A stretch of DNA of 64,000 nucleotides from Medicago truncatula (lineage: Eukaryota; Streptophyta; Magnoliopsida; Fabales; Fabaceae). The DNA lies in NCBI RefSeq assembly GCF_003473485.1, contig NC_053042.1, positions 34,128,762 to 34,192,761 on the forward strand, read 5' to 3'. Position 1 is the stretch's first letter, and each line of letters begins with the position of its first letter. The notes under the pieces are model-generated. The model was not told the DNA's origin and searched no databases. It saw only the letters and a program-made list of their open reading frames with translations. The position numbers were made by a program, and so were the translations under genes. Of this stretch, positions 62,185 through 64,000 are shown piece by piece.

Positions 62185-62546
62185 TTTAAAACGGCAAATT
62201 TATTAGGCTAAGATGTCGCAAGAAGCAAACAAACTCCCACAAGAAAGGGCTACAAAAGGTTCCGCATATAGATGAAAACCAAACAAACAAAACAAAACAC
62301 CCAAACACCTCCCCCATATACAAACCGAAACAGCAAAGTACAAGGCCACCTGCTAATAGCAGAAAACTGGCGTGCATACGAGCACCCAAACAAATTGCCC
62401 ACCCGAAACACAAACAAATAAAACAGATAAAACAAGCTGCACCTAAACCTGCAACATTACCAACAGGAAGCTAGGCAAGAAAAATAGAAGACAATTCCTT
62501 CCTATCTAACAAGACAAGTCCTTCCTATCTAACAAGAAAAACATAA
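62185..62546 (-). mobile_element. LINE 3'-end insertion inside the element (copy 3)
   Basis: Same insertion as in the other copies, one base shorter in a C run. Confidence 0.6.
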
Positions 62547-62977
62547 GACTATTTTTTCACCTTACAATGATACAAGACACATAAGAAGCGCACACCCATA
62601 ATATTTCATTGATAAGTTGTATGGAATTTAAGAGTTTTGACATGAACTTGCAAAATAACATTGCTGCATTATATTCACTAATTTGTCCATTACTGCAACA
62701 CCATTTCTATGGTTGATTAAGTACATCACAAAATAAAACTTAAATTACATAAGTTAACTAACATTGTACCTAATGTTGACTTTACAGACATGTTTTCCCA
62801 AAAAAAAAAAAAAATGAAATTCATGACTATGTATAGACCTTTGTCCCCATGATCTGGCCACCAAAAAACACAATATCATTGTTATATAAGTCTTGTTATA
62901 TACACACAAAAGGCCACTTCATCTTCTTAGCAGTGAGTGCATTAGCTTTTGTCCAAAAAATATTAGAGTTGTCCATA

Positions 62978-63807
62978 CTAGTTAACTACCATTGTACTTG
63001 CATCTAGCAAATTTCCACCACTTACAACATCAACATATGGTTCAATGTAGATGTTGCTGTCAAACTGATTTGTCACTCTTTGAGAATTGTTGTCCTGCAA
63101 ATTTGGACAAACAGGAAATTAAGATGGAATATCCATATATACAAGGTGATTACAAAACTTGTAAATAAAATAAAACATACATTAGTTCCTCTGCCATCAC
63201 CTTCTTTTCCAATTGCACGTCGTTCCTTGTTAACATAATTCCTCACATCTCTTTCATTAAATGGTACATTTTCATGCCCGCCTGCATCTTTAACAAGAGA
63301 TTGAAAAGTCTTGTTGATCCTCACACCTGCATCATCATTGATTTGAATTGTCCTCTTTACATGCAAGTCCATATTCTTGTTAGCCTTGAACAACCTTGCC
63401 TTTGTAGGGCTAGTATGATGAGAATGATTAGGCTCAAATTTGTTAATGTACCACAATCCATCTGCTTTCAACTTGATACAAATCTTAGCAGGACAACTTT
63501 TTCCCATTGTCGGACGTGTCTTCAATGTACATACACTTTTCGTCACTTCAGCCCGATCTCTTGTGCATGCAAGAATTAAGTAGCATACCTCCCCATCCTT
63601 TCCTTTTCTCGATGTTCTAATCTTCCAATCAAAACCCTTTCTCAAAGCATATTCTCTATAAAATGATTTAACATCATCTATGCTAGAAAAACACATATCT
63701 GTTTTAGGCTCCCACCATGCATCTTCATTTTCAACATTAAAGTTGTCAACTTCTATGCCTTCATCATGAATACTACCACTATCCACAAAAGCATTTGGAT
63801 TATCCAT
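62978..63807 (-). CDS. FAR1-domain-only protein, copy 3
   Basis: Exons 63181-63807 and 62978-63094 encode the same 247 residues as copies 1 and 2. Its 5' leader exon lies beyond the window. Confidence 0.75.
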
Positions 63808-64000
63808 GAATGTTCAATTGTGGGGGCAATTGACACCCCAAATCTGCACAAAATAACTCAAAATGTAAGCATGGACTTCGTCGAGATAAGCACGCATAAT
63901 GTACCTCACATACTTTGTCATTAGAAAGAAACATTTCAACACAACAGAAAAACATAACAGAAATATAAGAGAAAAATTGTAATCAAAGGAGGGTATCAGA

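Larger units (their letters stand above)
60786..64000. mobile_element. TIR transposon carrying a FAR1-domain gene, tandem copy 3 (cut by window end)
   Basis: Begins with the same CAGAAATGATACTCAGACAC end after ATTAG (60781-60785) and runs to the window edge, so only its first 3215 bp are visible. Differences noticed: one C-run shorter by one and one T-to-C change near 62300, and A-run length near 62800. Whether more copies follow is unknown. Confidence 0.8.

Overview
The window is nuclear DNA of a flowering plant, most likely a temperate legume of the Medicago/Trifolium/Vicia type. The evidence is very AT-rich spacer, genes with many short GT..AG introns, and a repeat load of MITEs, SINEs, a Helitron end and one large solo LTR whose style I associate with legumes. 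The genus is an inference.

Layout. 1-10.9 kb is repeat-rich spacer with a 3.4 kb solo LTR (1493-4895), several MITEs, a minisatellite and a Helitron 3' end. 10.9-17 kb holds a SUVR-type SET-domain gene (+). 17.6-19.1 kb holds a glutathionyl-hydroquinone reductase (-). 21.8-23.2 kb holds ribosomal protein uL14/RPL23 (+). 26.3 kb holds a small intronless gene for an uncharacterised 99-residue protein. 27-43 kb is gene-poor: LINE remnants, MITEs, SINEs, an ARID gene fragment and, at 34.6-35.0 kb, a foldback resembling a microRNA precursor. 43.9-48.2 kb holds a divergent CESA4-type cellulose synthase (+). 49.3-51.0 kb holds a JASON-like acidic protein gene (-). From 52.9 kb to the end lie three near-identical head-to-tail copies of a 3.9 kb element with terminal inverted repeats. 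Each copy carries a FAR1-type DNA-binding-domain gene.

Two observations stand out. First, the 3' arm of the foldback at 34.6-35.0 kb is complementary, with one mismatch in 21 nt, to the first coding exon of the CESA4-like gene 9 kb downstream. Both arms also resemble that exon, as expected of a young microRNA gene born by inverted duplication of its target. That target lacks the N-terminal RING zinc finger, has a shortened class-specific region and carries QVLKW instead of QxxRW, so it looks like a diverging CESA4 paralogue. Second, the triplicated unit is a bounded DNA transposon whose recognisable coding capacity is a stand-alone FAR1 domain. It is arranged in tandem with a 5-bp spacer that matches part of a putative 9-bp target-site duplication.

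The housekeeping genes (SUVR, GHR, RPL23, JASON-like) are independent units with no sign of functional clustering. All intron/exon models were assembled by eye from splice consensus, reading phase and recalled family sequences; no alignment or transcript data were used.
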